A stretch of DNA of 64,000 nucleotides from DASWOJ01 sp964242415. GTDB lineage: Bacteria > Pseudomonadota > Alphaproteobacteria > Acetobacterales > Acetobacteraceae. How positions within the stretch are numbered: the stretch's first letter is position 1; each line of letters opens with the position of its first letter. The position numbers and the translations under genes were made by a program. The stretch covers positions 1 to 64,000 of the forward strand of contig CAXTAT010000030.1 in NCBI GenBank assembly GCA_964242415.1. The letters run 5' to 3'. Positions 1-8,191 of this stretch are shown in pieces. The notes under the pieces are model-generated. The model was given only the letters and a program-made list of their open reading frames with translations. It did no database searches and was not told the DNA's origin.

Positions 1-159
1 GGGACGACGAAGCCAACGCTCCCGGGGCATGAGGCGGGGTCCGCACGGGCTGCTTTGCCGGCGTGGGGCAGAGATGTCACGGTGCGTGCGAAGTGTGAGG
101 TGGCACTGGGGCAGACAGCGCGCCAGGCACCTCCAGGTTGTTCACCGCCCGCGCCCGGC

Positions 160-411
160 TCACCGCATCGCAAACCGCCCATCTGGATAGTCCACCACCT
201 CGACCGTCTTGCGCACCAAGCCGTGCGCCACAGGCGTCGGCTCCAGCGGCAGCGCCATGCGGTCGGGGTGCAGCACCGGGTTCGCCGTCACCGTGCGCTC
301 CTCCCGCCAGGCCAACACCTCGTCCGGGTCGCCGGCGTCCGGCACCGGCCGATGCAGGTCCCGGGCGTTGGCAGGCAGCCGCGTCAATCGGGCCTTGGCC
401 TCGTTCACCAA
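160..411 (-). pseudogene. ISNCY-like transposase fragment
   Basis: The minus-strand reading contains DEVLAWREERTVTAN followed about 35 residues later by DYPDGRF, a pairing characteristic of the C-terminal part of ISNCY-family transposases. Only about 60 recognisable residues remain; the DDE catalytic core is absent and the frame ends in a stop where the family continues. The first residues of the same frame (VNEAKARLTRLP) instead look like the group II intron reverse transcriptase lying directly upstream, so two decayed elements are joined here. This is a relic without activity. The family call is by recognition only. Confidence 0.55.
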
Positions 412-665
412 GGGTCGAGCCGCGTCGTCATCTGTCGCATCGTCGCCAGTGCGGCCGATCCGCTTCCGGGGTGGCAGCAGATGACGGAGTCATCGGCATG
501 ATTGACGACCTGGGCATCAAGCCGTGCGCGGTGACAGAGCCGCTCCCAGGCCAGCAAGAAGCGGTGGAAGTGGAGATTCGCCAGCAGGGCGAGATCGGGG
601 AGCCTTGCGACGTCCCCAATGTCGATCCTTCGCCTTCGCCGTGCATCGGGTCGCGCGCTGGTCAC
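405..665 (-). pseudogene. Group II intron reverse transcriptase fragment
   Basis: On the minus strand, GTSQGSPISP in one frame and LLANLHFHRFLLAW followed by DAQVVNHADDSVICC in another form a continuous match to the palm domain of group II intron reverse transcriptase/maturases. A frameshift separates the two parts. The catalytic YADD motif reads HADD. The N-terminal RT segments and the maturase and endonuclease domains are missing. It abuts the ISNCY-like fragment and is a dead remnant. Confidence 0.6.
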
Positions 666-671
666 GTTCGA

Positions 672-800
672 TCACCGGTGCAGTAAGGCAGTGCTCAAGC
701 ACGGCTGGGCGACGATGGTGACGCGATCAGGGGTGGGCAGGACCTGCACGACGGCCAGGCCCGGCGGGGTCGGGCCGCGAAGCGGACTGGTTTTCCAAGC
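672..800 (-). pseudogene. Possible ISL3-like transposase N-terminal fragment
   Basis: About 25 residues (PPGLAVVQVLPTPDRVTI and neighbours, roughly 702-776) resemble the extreme N-terminus of ISL3-family transposases, just before their zinc-finger segment. No cysteine motif or downstream catalytic region follows before a stop. The match is short, so the family assignment is tentative. Confidence 0.3.
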
Positions 801-1043
801 CCCGGGCCAGCCACCATCACCGGGCCGAGAGGTCATACCCTTCGTGCAACGGCCCGAACAAGCCGGAACAGCAGGACATGCTATCCTGAGTTCAATAAAC
901 GAAACCATCTTGCTGTCGTAGCCGCCCGTTGCAGCCGCTGCTTGCAAACTGCTGCCGATGCCTTGAGGCAAACAGATCGGCAGTACAAACGTGTGGCAAT
1001 ACAGCCTTGGCCACCCGGCCTTGTCATGCTCGGAGCGCCATTC
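801..1043. other. Non-coding spacer before ssuA-like gene
   Basis: No convincing gene is visible between the transposase remnants and the start at 1044. The stretch 880-925 is less GC-rich than its surroundings and could hold the promoter of the downstream gene, but no clear -35/-10 pair stands out. Confidence 0.3.
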
Positions 1044-2003
1044 ATGATCGGACCATCGCGCAACCTCGGCCGGCGCCGCTTGCTGGCAGCGGGCGCCGCA
1101 TCGGCTGCGGCCTGGGCCGCCCCGGCCCGGGCGGCTGGCAAGGTGGTCCACATCGGCGTACAGAAGTACGGCACCCTCATCATCCTACGTGAGCGGCGGG
1201 AGCTGGAGCGTGCGCTGCAACCGCTGGGCTGGAGCGTGTCCTGGCACGAGTTCACCGGCGGCCCGCAACTGCTGGAGGCCCTGAGCGCCAGGGCACTGGA
1301 CTTCGGCACCACGGGCGAGGCGCCGCCCATCTTCGCGCAGGCGGCCGGGTCGCCGCTGCTATATGTCGGGCATGAGCCGCCGTCGCCTGCGGGCGAGGCG
1401 ATCCTGGTGGCCAGAGACTCGCCCATCCGCACCCTGGCCGACCTTCGGGGCCGCACCGTTGCGCTCAACAAGGGGTCCAATGTCCACTACTTGCTGGTGC
1501 GGGCGCTGGCCAGCGCCGGGCTGAAGCCCTCCGACATCAGCACCGCCTACCTGGCGCCGTCCGATGCCAGGGCGGCGTTCGAGCGTGGCGCCGTGGACGC
1601 CTGGGCCATCTGGGACCCGTTCCTGTCGGCGGCGCAGGAGGCCACGGGCGCGCGCACGCTGGCCGACGGCACCGGGCTTGCGCCCAACCGGCAGTTCTTC
1701 CTGGCCACGCGGGACTTCGCGGGCACGCAGCCGGACATCCTGCGCCTGCTCAACGCCCAGGTTGACGCCACCGACCGCTGGGCCGAGCAGAACCAGGCTG
1801 AGGCCGCGCGCCTGCTGGCCGCCAGCATGAGCCTGCCCCAGCCCGTCGTCGCCCGCGCCGTCGGACGCTTGGGCTATGGCGTGGCGCCGCTGTCGCCCGA
1901 GGTCGCCGCCGACCAGCAGCGCATCGCCGACACCTTCTTCGATCTCAAGCTGATCCCGCGGCGGCTGGACGTGGCGGCCGCGGTTTGGCATCCGCAGGCA
2001 TGA
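1044..2003 (+). CDS. Aliphatic sulfonate/nitrate-type ABC transporter substrate-binding protein (SsuA-like)
   Basis: Periplasmic binding protein of the SsuA/NMT1/TauA group, which delivers sulfonates or related anions to an ABC importer. The chosen start gives an N-terminus with three consecutive arginines and an Ala-rich hydrophobic stretch ending PARAAG, a Tat-like signal peptide. The mature part starts VVHIGVQKYGTLIIL and has the family features FTGGPQLLEAL (around residue 75), DFGTTGEAPPIFAQAAG and VDAWAIWDPF. Upstream in-frame ATGs at 942 and 1026 would add residues that do not look like an export signal. No ssuB or ssuC lies beside it, and the next gene is a decayed ssuD, so the transporter would need partners encoded elsewhere or is itself becoming redundant. 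Confidence 0.85.
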   Translation: MIGPSRNLGRRRLLAAGAASAAAWAAPARAAGKVVHIGVQKYGTLIILRERRELERALQPLGWSVSWHEFTGGPQLLEALSARALDFGTTGEAPPIFAQAAGSPLLYVGHEPPSPAGEAILVARDSPIRTLADLRGRTVALNKGSNVHYLLVRALASAGLKPSDISTAYLAPSDARAAFERGAVDAWAIWDPFLSAAQEATGARTLADGTGLAPNRQFFLATRDFAGTQPDILRLLNAQVDATDRWAEQNQAEAARLLAASMSLPQPVVARAVGRLGYGVAPLSPEVAADQQRIADTFFDLKLIPRRLDVAAAVWHPQA

Positions 2004-2010
2004 CCGCCGC

Positions 2011-2300
2011 CGCGCCTGAAACCGACATCCTGCCGTTCCTGCCGAGGCACGGGCACGGGCGCTAACCTTGGGACGGGCACCAGGGCGCGTCGCGTGACGC
2101 TCAGCCGCCTCGGTCAGATCGCCTGGGCGGCAGACGAGTTGGGCTACTTCGGCGTGCTGCTGCCCACGGACGAGTCCCTGCACATCTGGCGCCGGCTGAT
2201 GCAGGGCGAAACCGTGGGCTTCCGCGGCCACACCGCCCGGGGTCAGGCTCGTAGTCCGACCCACGGTGCGGGACGTCCGGGCCATCGGCATCGGCAATGC
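2011..2300 (+). pseudogene. Alkanesulfonate monooxygenase (ssuD) remnant
   Basis: Fragments of SsuD, the FMNH2-dependent alkanesulfonate monooxygenase, are readable: FLPRHGHGR in one frame, then LGTGTRARRVTLS and LGQIAWAADELGYFGVLLPT after a one-base frameshift near 2063, then LHIWRRLMQGETVGFRG directly behind it. In intact SsuD well over 50 residues separate GVLLPTG from the LW-LMxGE segment, so an internal deletion has occurred as well. The C-terminal two thirds are gone. It follows the SsuA-like gene in the order expected for a sulfonate-use operon, so this is the wreck of that operon. Confidence 0.65.
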
Positions 2301-2436
2301 AGGGAGGTTCAGGGGTACTGGTGTCCCAGTCTGGGTAGCCTGCACATCCCCAATCCGTGGCACACGGTCCCGGCAGGGGGGTAGCGGGTCTTCGGCAACC
2401 ATGCTTCTACCACCAAGTCATGCGCGAGGGGGCCTC

Positions 2437-3564
2437 ATGGACGCGAGCTACCAGTTCGGCATCGAAGAGGAGTACTTCCTGGCGGACGCCGCCACGCGCG
2501 GCACGCCGCGGCGAGGTATCGCTGCATTCCACGCTGCCGCCCGCTCCCGCCTGCCGGCAGTTGAGCGCGAGCTGCTACAGTCGCAGATCGAGGTCTCGAC
2601 CCCGCCCTCAACCAGCTTCGAACGTGCGCGGGACATCCTAGGCGGGTTGCGCGCCGGCCTGGCCGAAGTCGGCCGCGGCTGCGGCGTGGCGGTGTTCGCG
2701 GCCGGCACCCACCCGGTCGCCCGCTGGTCCCGCCAAAGCATGACGCAAAAGGAGCGGTACGAGGGCATTATGCGGGAACTCCGGATGCTCGGGCGGCGCA
2801 ACGTGGTCTGCGGCATGCACGTCCACGTGGAGGTGCCCCGGCCCGAGGCACGGGTTGACATGATGAACCGCCTGCTGCCCGCCATGCCGCTGCTGCTCGC
2901 GCTGTCCGCCTCCTCGCCGTTCTGGCAGGGGCGCGACACCGGGCTGGCCGGCTATCGCATGTCCGCGTTCGGCGAGATGCCCCGCACGGGGCTGCCGGAC
3001 CTATTCGCCGGGCCGGAGGACTATGCGCGCTACGTCGAGGTCATGACCCGGGCCGGGGCGATCACCGATGCGAGCTTCCTGTGGTGGACGCTGCGCCCAT
3101 CCGTGCGCTACCCGACGCTGGAGCTGCGCGTGGCTGATAGCTGCACGCTGCTGGACCACACGCTGGCCGTTGCCGCACTGTATCGCTGCCTGGTGCGCCT
3201 GGCCGACCGGCGGCCCGAGTGGAACCGCGGCCTGACCGGCGCCTCGCGGGGCATCGTTGCGGAGAACCTGTGGCGTGCGCAGCGCGATGGGGTCCGCGCC
3301 GAACTGATCGACGTGGCCTCCGGTGACGCGGTGCCGTTCGCGGCCTCCCTCGAAGCGGTGCTGGCGCTGGTCGCTGAGGATGCGGAGGCCCTGGGCTGCG
3401 TGGGCGAGCTAGGAGCGGCACAGGCGATAGCGGCCGGCGGCACGAGCGCGGACCGGCAGCTTGCCGTCTTTGCCGAGGCGCGCGGGCGCGGGCTGGCCGA
3501 GCGCGACGCCCTCAGCGCCGTCGTCGATTGGCTTGCCGAGGCGACGGCCGGAAGCCGGGCATAA
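2437..3564 (+). CDS. YbdK-type carboxylate-amine ligase (GCS2 family)
   Basis: A 375-residue member of glutamate-cysteine ligase family 2, the YbdK group of ATP-dependent carboxylate-amine ligases; the natural substrates of most are unknown. The start at 2437 follows a purine-rich GAGGGGG and gives the family N-terminus YQFGIEEEYFLAD. Other signatures are CGMHVHVEVP (metal/ATP site, near residue 127), FAAGTHP, FLWWTLRPS and YPTLELRVAD. Length and motifs match intact family members. The preceding ssu relic and the minus-strand transporter operon behind it are not obviously linked to it. Confidence 0.85.
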   Translation: MDASYQFGIEEEYFLADAATRGTPRRGIAAFHAAARSRLPAVERELLQSQIEVSTPPSTSFERARDILGGLRAGLAEVGRGCGVAVFAAGTHPVARWSRQSMTQKERYEGIMRELRMLGRRNVVCGMHVHVEVPRPEARVDMMNRLLPAMPLLLALSASSPFWQGRDTGLAGYRMSAFGEMPRTGLPDLFAGPEDYARYVEVMTRAGAITDASFLWWTLRPSVRYPTLELRVADSCTLLDHTLAVAALYRCLVRLADRRPEWNRGLTGASRGIVAENLWRAQRDGVRAELIDVASGDAVPFAASLEAVLALVAEDAEALGCVGELGAAQAIAAGGTSADRQLAVFAEARGRGLAERDALSAVVDWLAEATAGSRA

Positions 3565-3647
3565 GGCGGCGCAGGACCATCTCCGTCGCGTACAGGCCCC
3601 CGTGTCCCGCCCCTTGCACGCGAGGGGGGATGACCCACCTGCCCGCA

Positions 3648-4385
3648 TCAGCGCCGTATCCGGCTGATGAACTCCTGGGCACGCGGGGTCTGCGGCGCGG
3701 TGAGCATCTCCGCAGCGGCGCCGGTCTCGATAACCCGCCCGGCGTCCATCAGCGTCACCTCGGTGGCCACGTCGCGGACGAACCCCATCTCATGCGAGAC
3801 GAGCAGCATCGTCATCCCATCCGCGGCCAGTGTCCCGATGGTGTCCAGCACCTCGCCGGCCAACTCCGGGTCCAGGGCGGACGTGACCTCGTCCAGCAGC
3901 AGGATCTCCGGATGCAGCGCCAGCGCGCGGGCGATGGCCACCCGCTGCTGCTGCCCGCCGGACAGCTCGGCCGGATAGGCGCGCAGCTTGCCGCCGAGGC
4001 CGACCTTCCGCAGCAGCGCCTCCGCCTCCGCCTCGGCGTCCCGCCGCGGCCGCCCCTGCACCTTGACCGGCGCCAAGGTGACGTTGCGGAGCACGTCCAT
4101 GTTCTGGAACAGGTTGTATTGCTGGAACACGATGGCTAGTCGCGCCCGCGCCGCGCGGATGGAGCGGCGGTCGCCATAATCCACCCGCTCGCCCCCGACC
4201 AGCACCAGCCCGGCCGAGGGCCGCAGCAGCCCGGCCAGCACGCGCAGCACCGTGGACTTGCCCGACCCCGACGGCCCGATCAACGCCACGACGCCGCCGC
4301 GCGGCACTGCCAGGCTGACCCCATCCAGCACCGGGTGCGCCCCGTAGCTGGCCGAGACCCCCTGCAGCCGGACGTGGTCGGTCAC
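3648..4385 (-). CDS. Polar amino-acid ABC transporter ATP-binding protein
   Basis: Cytoplasmic ATPase of a PAAT-type (GlnQ/HisP-like) importer. Walker A is GPSGSGKST, the signature is LSGGQQQRVAIARAL, Walker B is ILLLDEVTSALD, and the switch histidine lies in LLVSHEMGF. The GTG at 4385 is chosen because it falls just downstream of the binding-protein stop at 4424 and yields about 245 residues, typical for the family; a further in-frame start at 4475 would overlap the previous gene by some 50 bases. It is the last gene of a four-gene minus-strand transporter operon. Confidence 0.85.
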   Translation of the reverse strand: MTDHVRLQGVSASYGAHPVLDGVSLAVPRGGVVALIGPSGSGKSTVLRVLAGLLRPSAGLVLVGGERVDYGDRRSIRAARARLAIVFQQYNLFQNMDVLRNVTLAPVKVQGRPRRDAEAEAEALLRKVGLGGKLRAYPAELSGGQQQRVAIARALALHPEILLLDEVTSALDPELAGEVLDTIGTLAADGMTMLLVSHEMGFVRDVATEVTLMDAGRVIETGAAAEMLTAPQTPRAQEFISRIRR

Positions 4386-4423
4386 GCCGCCAGGGCCAGG
4401 ATCATTACCAGGACCAGGGCGCG

Positions 4424-5227
4424 TCAGAAGTAGGGGCTGGGCCTGACCGGCACCACCATGTCGATGCCGAACCACCGCTTGTAGGCCGCGTCTAGGAAGC
4501 CGGATTGGCTGAGCGAGAACAGCGCGACGTTCAGCCAGCCCCGCAGGCTGTCATTGCCCCGCGCCACGCCGATGCAGTCGTAATCCACCTCGCCGATCGG
4601 CTCCTTCACAATCTTCCAGGGCACCGGGTACGTCTTGGTGAAGTTGCCCACGTAGTCCACGACGTCGATCATCGCGTCGCCGCGGCCCTGCGCCAGGGCG
4701 CGCACCGCGTCCGGGTAGTTGTCCAGCAGCAGCAGCTTGGCGTGCGTCACACTCGCCTTGATGAAGTCGATGGGCGTGGTGCCGCGCACCTGCACCAGCG
4801 TGACCTCCGGCTTGTCCAGGTCGCGCCAGCTCGCCACCGGCTTGCCCTCCAGCGTCAGCACGCTCAGCGCCTCGGTCTGGATCGGCACGGTGAAGTCGAT
4901 CACCTTCGCCCGGTCCGGCGTGCGGGTCAGCGCGCCCATCACGATGTCCACCTTGCCCGTCGCCACGAACGGCACCCGGTCCGGGGAGCCGAGCCGGACC
5001 AGCTCGACCGGCACGCCCAGCATCTGGCCGAGCTGCTGCGCGATCTCCACGTCGTAGCCGACGATCTCGTTCTTGTCGTCTAGCGACGCCAGCGGCGGCA
5101 GGGTGGGGTTCACGCCGACCACCAGGCGCTTGGCCGACAGCACCTGGTCCAGGGTGCGGACCTGCGCCCATGCCGGCAGGGCGAGCAGCAAGCCGAGGCA
5201 CGCGAGCAGCAAGGGGCGGCGGGTCAT
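4424..5227 (-). CDS. Polar amino-acid ABC transporter substrate-binding protein
   Basis: Periplasmic solute-binding protein (SBP_bac_3 fold) of the same importer. It has a Sec signal peptide (RRPLLLACLGLLLALPAWAQ). Mature motifs include LVVGVNPTLPPLASLDDKNEIVGYDVEIAQQL, split here around the ligand loop, VDIVMGALTRTPDRAKVIDFT, and the second-lobe VQVRGTTPIDFI. At 267 residues it is full length. The neighbouring DapA-family and dehydrogenase genes suggest an amino or imino acid ligand, but the sequence does not reveal which. Confidence 0.85.
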   Translation of the reverse strand: MTRRPLLLACLGLLLALPAWAQVRTLDQVLSAKRLVVGVNPTLPPLASLDDKNEIVGYDVEIAQQLGQMLGVPVELVRLGSPDRVPFVATGKVDIVMGALTRTPDRAKVIDFTVPIQTEALSVLTLEGKPVASWRDLDKPEVTLVQVRGTTPIDFIKASVTHAKLLLLDNYPDAVRALAQGRGDAMIDVVDYVGNFTKTYPVPWKIVKEPIGEVDYDCIGVARGNDSLRGWLNVALFSLSQSGFLDAAYKRWFGIDMVVPVRPSPYF

Positions 5228-5330
5228 GGAGTTCTCCGTAGTGTCAAATCAGGCGCGGCGGATTTGGGCGGCATGCGGGCCTCCACCGTCGGCTGCGTCG
5301 GAGAGTCGCATCGGGGGGCTGCATCGGGGA

Positions 5331-6065
5331 TCAGACGGCTTGCAGGGGCAGGATGGCACGCCGCCCGTGGTCCAGCCGCCGCTCCAGCCAGGCGCCCCCC
5401 AGGCTGAGCGGGTAGCAGACCAAGAAGTACAGGACCAGCACGGTGCCAAAACAGATCAGCGCCGAGAACCCCTTGGTGTTCATGAGCTTTGCCGCGTAGG
5501 TCAGCTCCAGCACCCCGACCTGCGAGGCGATCGAGGTCGATTTGACGAACCCGGCGAGGTAGCCGACCGCCGGCGGCACGATGACGCGCCAAGACTGCGG
5601 TAGCATGACGCTGAACAGCACCTGCGCCCGGCTGAGGTTCATCGCCTCCGCCGCATCGACCTGGTTGGGATGCACCGACTCCAGCCCGGCCCGCACCAGC
5701 TCGGCCGCGAAGGCCGACGCCGACACCGTCACGGTGAGCAGCGCTACGACGAACATTGGCGTCTGCAGCCCAAGGTACTGCAGGCCGAAGAAGATGCAGA
5801 GCAGCTTGACCAGGAACGGGATGCGCCGGAACACCTCGACATAGAGCGTCGCCAGGATGCGGAGCGGCGCCGCGTCCACCAGCCGCCGGGTCCGCAGCAC
5901 CGCCAGCACGCCGCCGGCCAGGAAGCCCGCCGCGCCGCCCAGCACCGACAACGCCACCGTGGCCAGCAACGCCTGCCCGAGCAGCAGCACGTTGTAGTAG
6001 GTGTAGAACCGCGGCGCCTCCAGCAGCAGCCCGTGCAGCACGGCCCAGGGTCCGCCCGGCGTCAT
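5331..6065 (-). CDS. Polar amino-acid ABC transporter permease (second subunit)
   Basis: Integral-membrane permease of the HisM/GlnP type with several hydrophobic segments. The cytoplasmic EAA loop reads SVHPNQVDAAEAMNLSRAQV and is followed by VMLPQSWRVIVPP, the contact with the ATPase. The start is set at 6065 because its ATG overlaps the stop of the preceding permease in an ATGA; an earlier ATG at 6098 would overlap that gene by 37 bases. About 100 bases separate its stop from the binding-protein start. Confidence 0.85.
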   Translation of the reverse strand: MTPGGPWAVLHGLLLEAPRFYTYYNVLLLGQALLATVALSVLGGAAGFLAGGVLAVLRTRRLVDAAPLRILATLYVEVFRRIPFLVKLLCIFFGLQYLGLQTPMFVVALLTVTVSASAFAAELVRAGLESVHPNQVDAAEAMNLSRAQVLFSVMLPQSWRVIVPPAVGYLAGFVKSTSIASQVGVLELTYAAKLMNTKGFSALICFGTVLVLYFLVCYPLSLGGAWLERRLDHGRRAILPLQAV

Positions 6066-6739
6066 CCGGCCACCCGCATCCGCAAGCCGAACAGCCACCG
6101 TCCAGCCAGCGCCAGCAGCAGGCTGGCGACCAGGGTCAGGCCCACGTAGTCCACCGCGGCAATCGAGAAGATCTCGAAGGAACGGAACGTCTGCGCGTTG
6201 ACGTTGTAGGCGCGGCCGGTCAGTTCCTCGATGCCGAAGATCGAGGCGATCGAGGTGGTCATGGTGACGAGGATATACTGGTTCGACAGCGCCGGGTACA
6301 CCGTCCGGCAGACCTGCGGCAGGACGACGTGCAGCAGCACCTGCAACGGCCGCAAGCCGAGCACCTCCGCCGCATCCAGCTCCTCCCGCCGGACGGCGTT
6401 GAAGCCGCCGAGCAGGGTCTTGGTGAGGTAGGCGCCCTCGTTCAGCGCAATGCCGATCAGCACGGCCGTATAGGGATCAAGCACGATGCCGAAGTCGGGC
6501 AGGCCAAAGAAGATGAAGAAAATCTGCACCAGCAGCGGTGTGTTCAGGAAGAACACCACGTAGGCGCGCGCCAGCCGCCCGGCCGAGCGCGGCAGCATCC
6601 GTATCGCCGACGCGCAAGCGAGCCCGATGGCCAGCCCGGCGGCGAAGCCGAGCAGGGCCAGGTGCAGCGCCACGACGGCCCCGCCGAGCAAGTAGGGGAT
6701 GAAGGGCGTGACCTGGCCCCATTGCAGCGTATACGCCAC
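6062..6739 (-). CDS. Polar amino-acid ABC transporter permease (first subunit)
   Basis: Partner permease of the importer, 225 residues, with hydrophobic spans and the EAA loop FNAVRREELDAAEVLGLRPLQVL followed by VVLPQVCRTVYPALS. The start codon is a GTG that directly follows the TAG stop of a 44-codon reading frame in the same phase, so translation may depend on that upstream frame. No strong Shine-Dalgarno sequence precedes the GTG itself. Confidence 0.82.
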   Translation of the reverse strand: MAYTLQWGQVTPFIPYLLGGAVVALHLALLGFAAGLAIGLACASAIRMLPRSAGRLARAYVVFFLNTPLLVQIFFIFFGLPDFGIVLDPYTAVLIGIALNEGAYLTKTLLGGFNAVRREELDAAEVLGLRPLQVLLHVVLPQVCRTVYPALSNQYILVTMTTSIASIFGIEELTGRAYNVNAQTFRSFEIFSIAAVDYVGLTLVASLLLALAGRWLFGLRMRVAG

Positions 6740-6874
6740 CTAGAACCACGGAATTTCGTCGAACGTCGCGGCCTGCGCTCCCATCACGAGCAGAATTGCC
6801 AGGGTTGGCAAGCTCAAGCCCGCCAGGCTCAAGCTCGATAGGCAACGCGCAATGAACCAATGAGAACGAGCCAT
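6740..6874 (-). CDS. 44-residue small exported or leader peptide upstream of the permease
   Basis: An ATG at 6874 is preceded seven bases upstream by a perfect GGAGG, one of the best ribosome-binding sites in the region. It opens a 44-codon frame beginning MARSHWFIARC, then a long hydrophobic stretch and an Ala-x-Ala-like cleavage site (GAQAA), leaving a short tail TFDEIPWF. The TAG stop is immediately followed, in the same phase, by the GTG of the permease. It could be a translational leader, a small membrane peptide, or the original N-terminus of the permease split by a nonsense change. No family recognised. Confidence 0.5.
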   Translation of the reverse strand: MARSHWFIARCLSSLSLAGLSLPTLAILLVMGAQAATFDEIPWF

Positions 6875-6991
6875 TGACAGCCTCCGTCGCCTGGGCACGC
6901 AATGCAATTCGCGCGCCATCCCGACTGCTCCGGCGCAGGCTGCGCCGCGGCAGGTTGCAGGGTTTTGCCCGCGCAGGGTACGGTCGGCGTC

Positions 6992-7978
6992 ATGACGACA
7001 ATGCAAAATCCCCTCCCCGCCCATGCAGTCCCAGCGCATGAACCCCGGATGGCATCCGCGTCAGACCGGCTAGCCGGGGTGCAAGCCGCGATCGTATGCC
7101 CGATGCGGCCCGACTTCCTTATCAATGAGGATACCCTGGCCCGGCACGCCGCCGCGGTGGCTTCGGCGCCGGGCATCACCGGCCTGCTGATCAACGGCCA
7201 TGCCGGCGAGAACTTCCTGCTCGACCGTGCCGAGACCCGGCGCGTGGTCGAGGTCGTGCGCGGCGCAGTCGGCCCCGGCGTGTTCCTGACCAGCGGCGTG
7301 AACGCCGAGTGCAGCCTGCATGCGGCGCTGCTGGCGCGCGATGCCGAGGCGGCCGGGGCCGATGCCGTCCTGGTGTTCCCGCCCAACGGCTGGGGCCTGT
7401 TCCAGGACGACGACACCGCGGCCATCCACCACCGCCACATCGCCGCCGCGTGCGGCCTGCCGCTGGTGCTGTACCAGGCGCCGGTGCGGGCCGGGGCGAT
7501 GCCGTATCCGCCGGCACGCCTTGCGGCGCTGGCCCGCGACGCCCGCGTGATCGGCGTGAAGGAGGGAAGCTGGGAGGTGGCGGCCTATGAGGCGAGCCGC
7601 CGCGCCGTAAAGGCCGCCCGGCCGGACGTCGCGGTGCTGGGGTCCGGCGACGAGCACCTGCTGACCAGTTGGCTGATCGGCAGCGAGGGCAGCCAGGTCA
7701 GCCTGGCCGCAGTCGTGCCGGAGGCGGTCGTGGCATTGTGGGACGCCGTGCGGGCGGGCGACTGGGCCGGGGCGCGAACCCGGCACGAGGCGCTGTACCC
7801 GCTCGCCGCCGCAATCTACCGGGAGGCGCCGTCCGGCCGCGCGACGACGCGGTTGAAGGCGTGCCTGAAGCTGCTCGGCCGCCTGGAGCACGACACGGTG
7901 CGCCCGCCGCTGATGCCGCTGCCGCCCGAGGAATACACCCGGCTGGGGCACGCCCTGGCCCATGCCGGCGCGACTTGA
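6992..7978 (+). CDS. DapA-family aldolase/deaminase (dihydrodipicolinate synthase superfamily)
   Basis: A class I, Schiff-base-forming (beta/alpha)8 enzyme of the DapA/NAL superfamily. The catalytic lysine lies in VIGVKEGSW and the conserved tyrosine in LPLVLYQAP; the substrate-loop segment is GLLINGHAGENFLL instead of the GTTGE of true DapA. That departure and the context argue against lysine biosynthesis. The superfamily includes 1-pyrroline-4-hydroxy-2-carboxylate deaminase of hydroxyproline breakdown, which would fit the neighbouring transporter and oxidoreductase, but this remains inference. The start at 6992 is preferred; 7050 is an alternative. Confidence 0.75.
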   Translation: MTTMQNPLPAHAVPAHEPRMASASDRLAGVQAAIVCPMRPDFLINEDTLARHAAAVASAPGITGLLINGHAGENFLLDRAETRRVVEVVRGAVGPGVFLTSGVNAECSLHAALLARDAEAAGADAVLVFPPNGWGLFQDDDTAAIHHRHIAAACGLPLVLYQAPVRAGAMPYPPARLAALARDARVIGVKEGSWEVAAYEASRRAVKAARPDVAVLGSGDEHLLTSWLIGSEGSQVSLAAVVPEAVVALWDAVRAGDWAGARTRHEALYPLAAAIYREAPSGRATTRLKACLKLLGRLEHDTVRPPLMPLPPEEYTRLGHALAHAGAT

Positions 7979-8191
7979 CCGCGCCCGCCGGCCCCCCGGT
8001 ATGGCAGCCCAAGCCCATCCAGCACCGCGGGCAGGTCCGGCGCCAACCCAGGGCAGCAGTAGCGCCGTCCGGCACCGTGCGGGTTCGGTGAAAGGATCCG
8101 GGCGAGAATGTCCTCCATTTTCGCCCCTATAGGGCAGGGAACGAACGGCTTGCATTGGCAGCGTCGCCGAACTCATGCGACCTTCCCGCCA

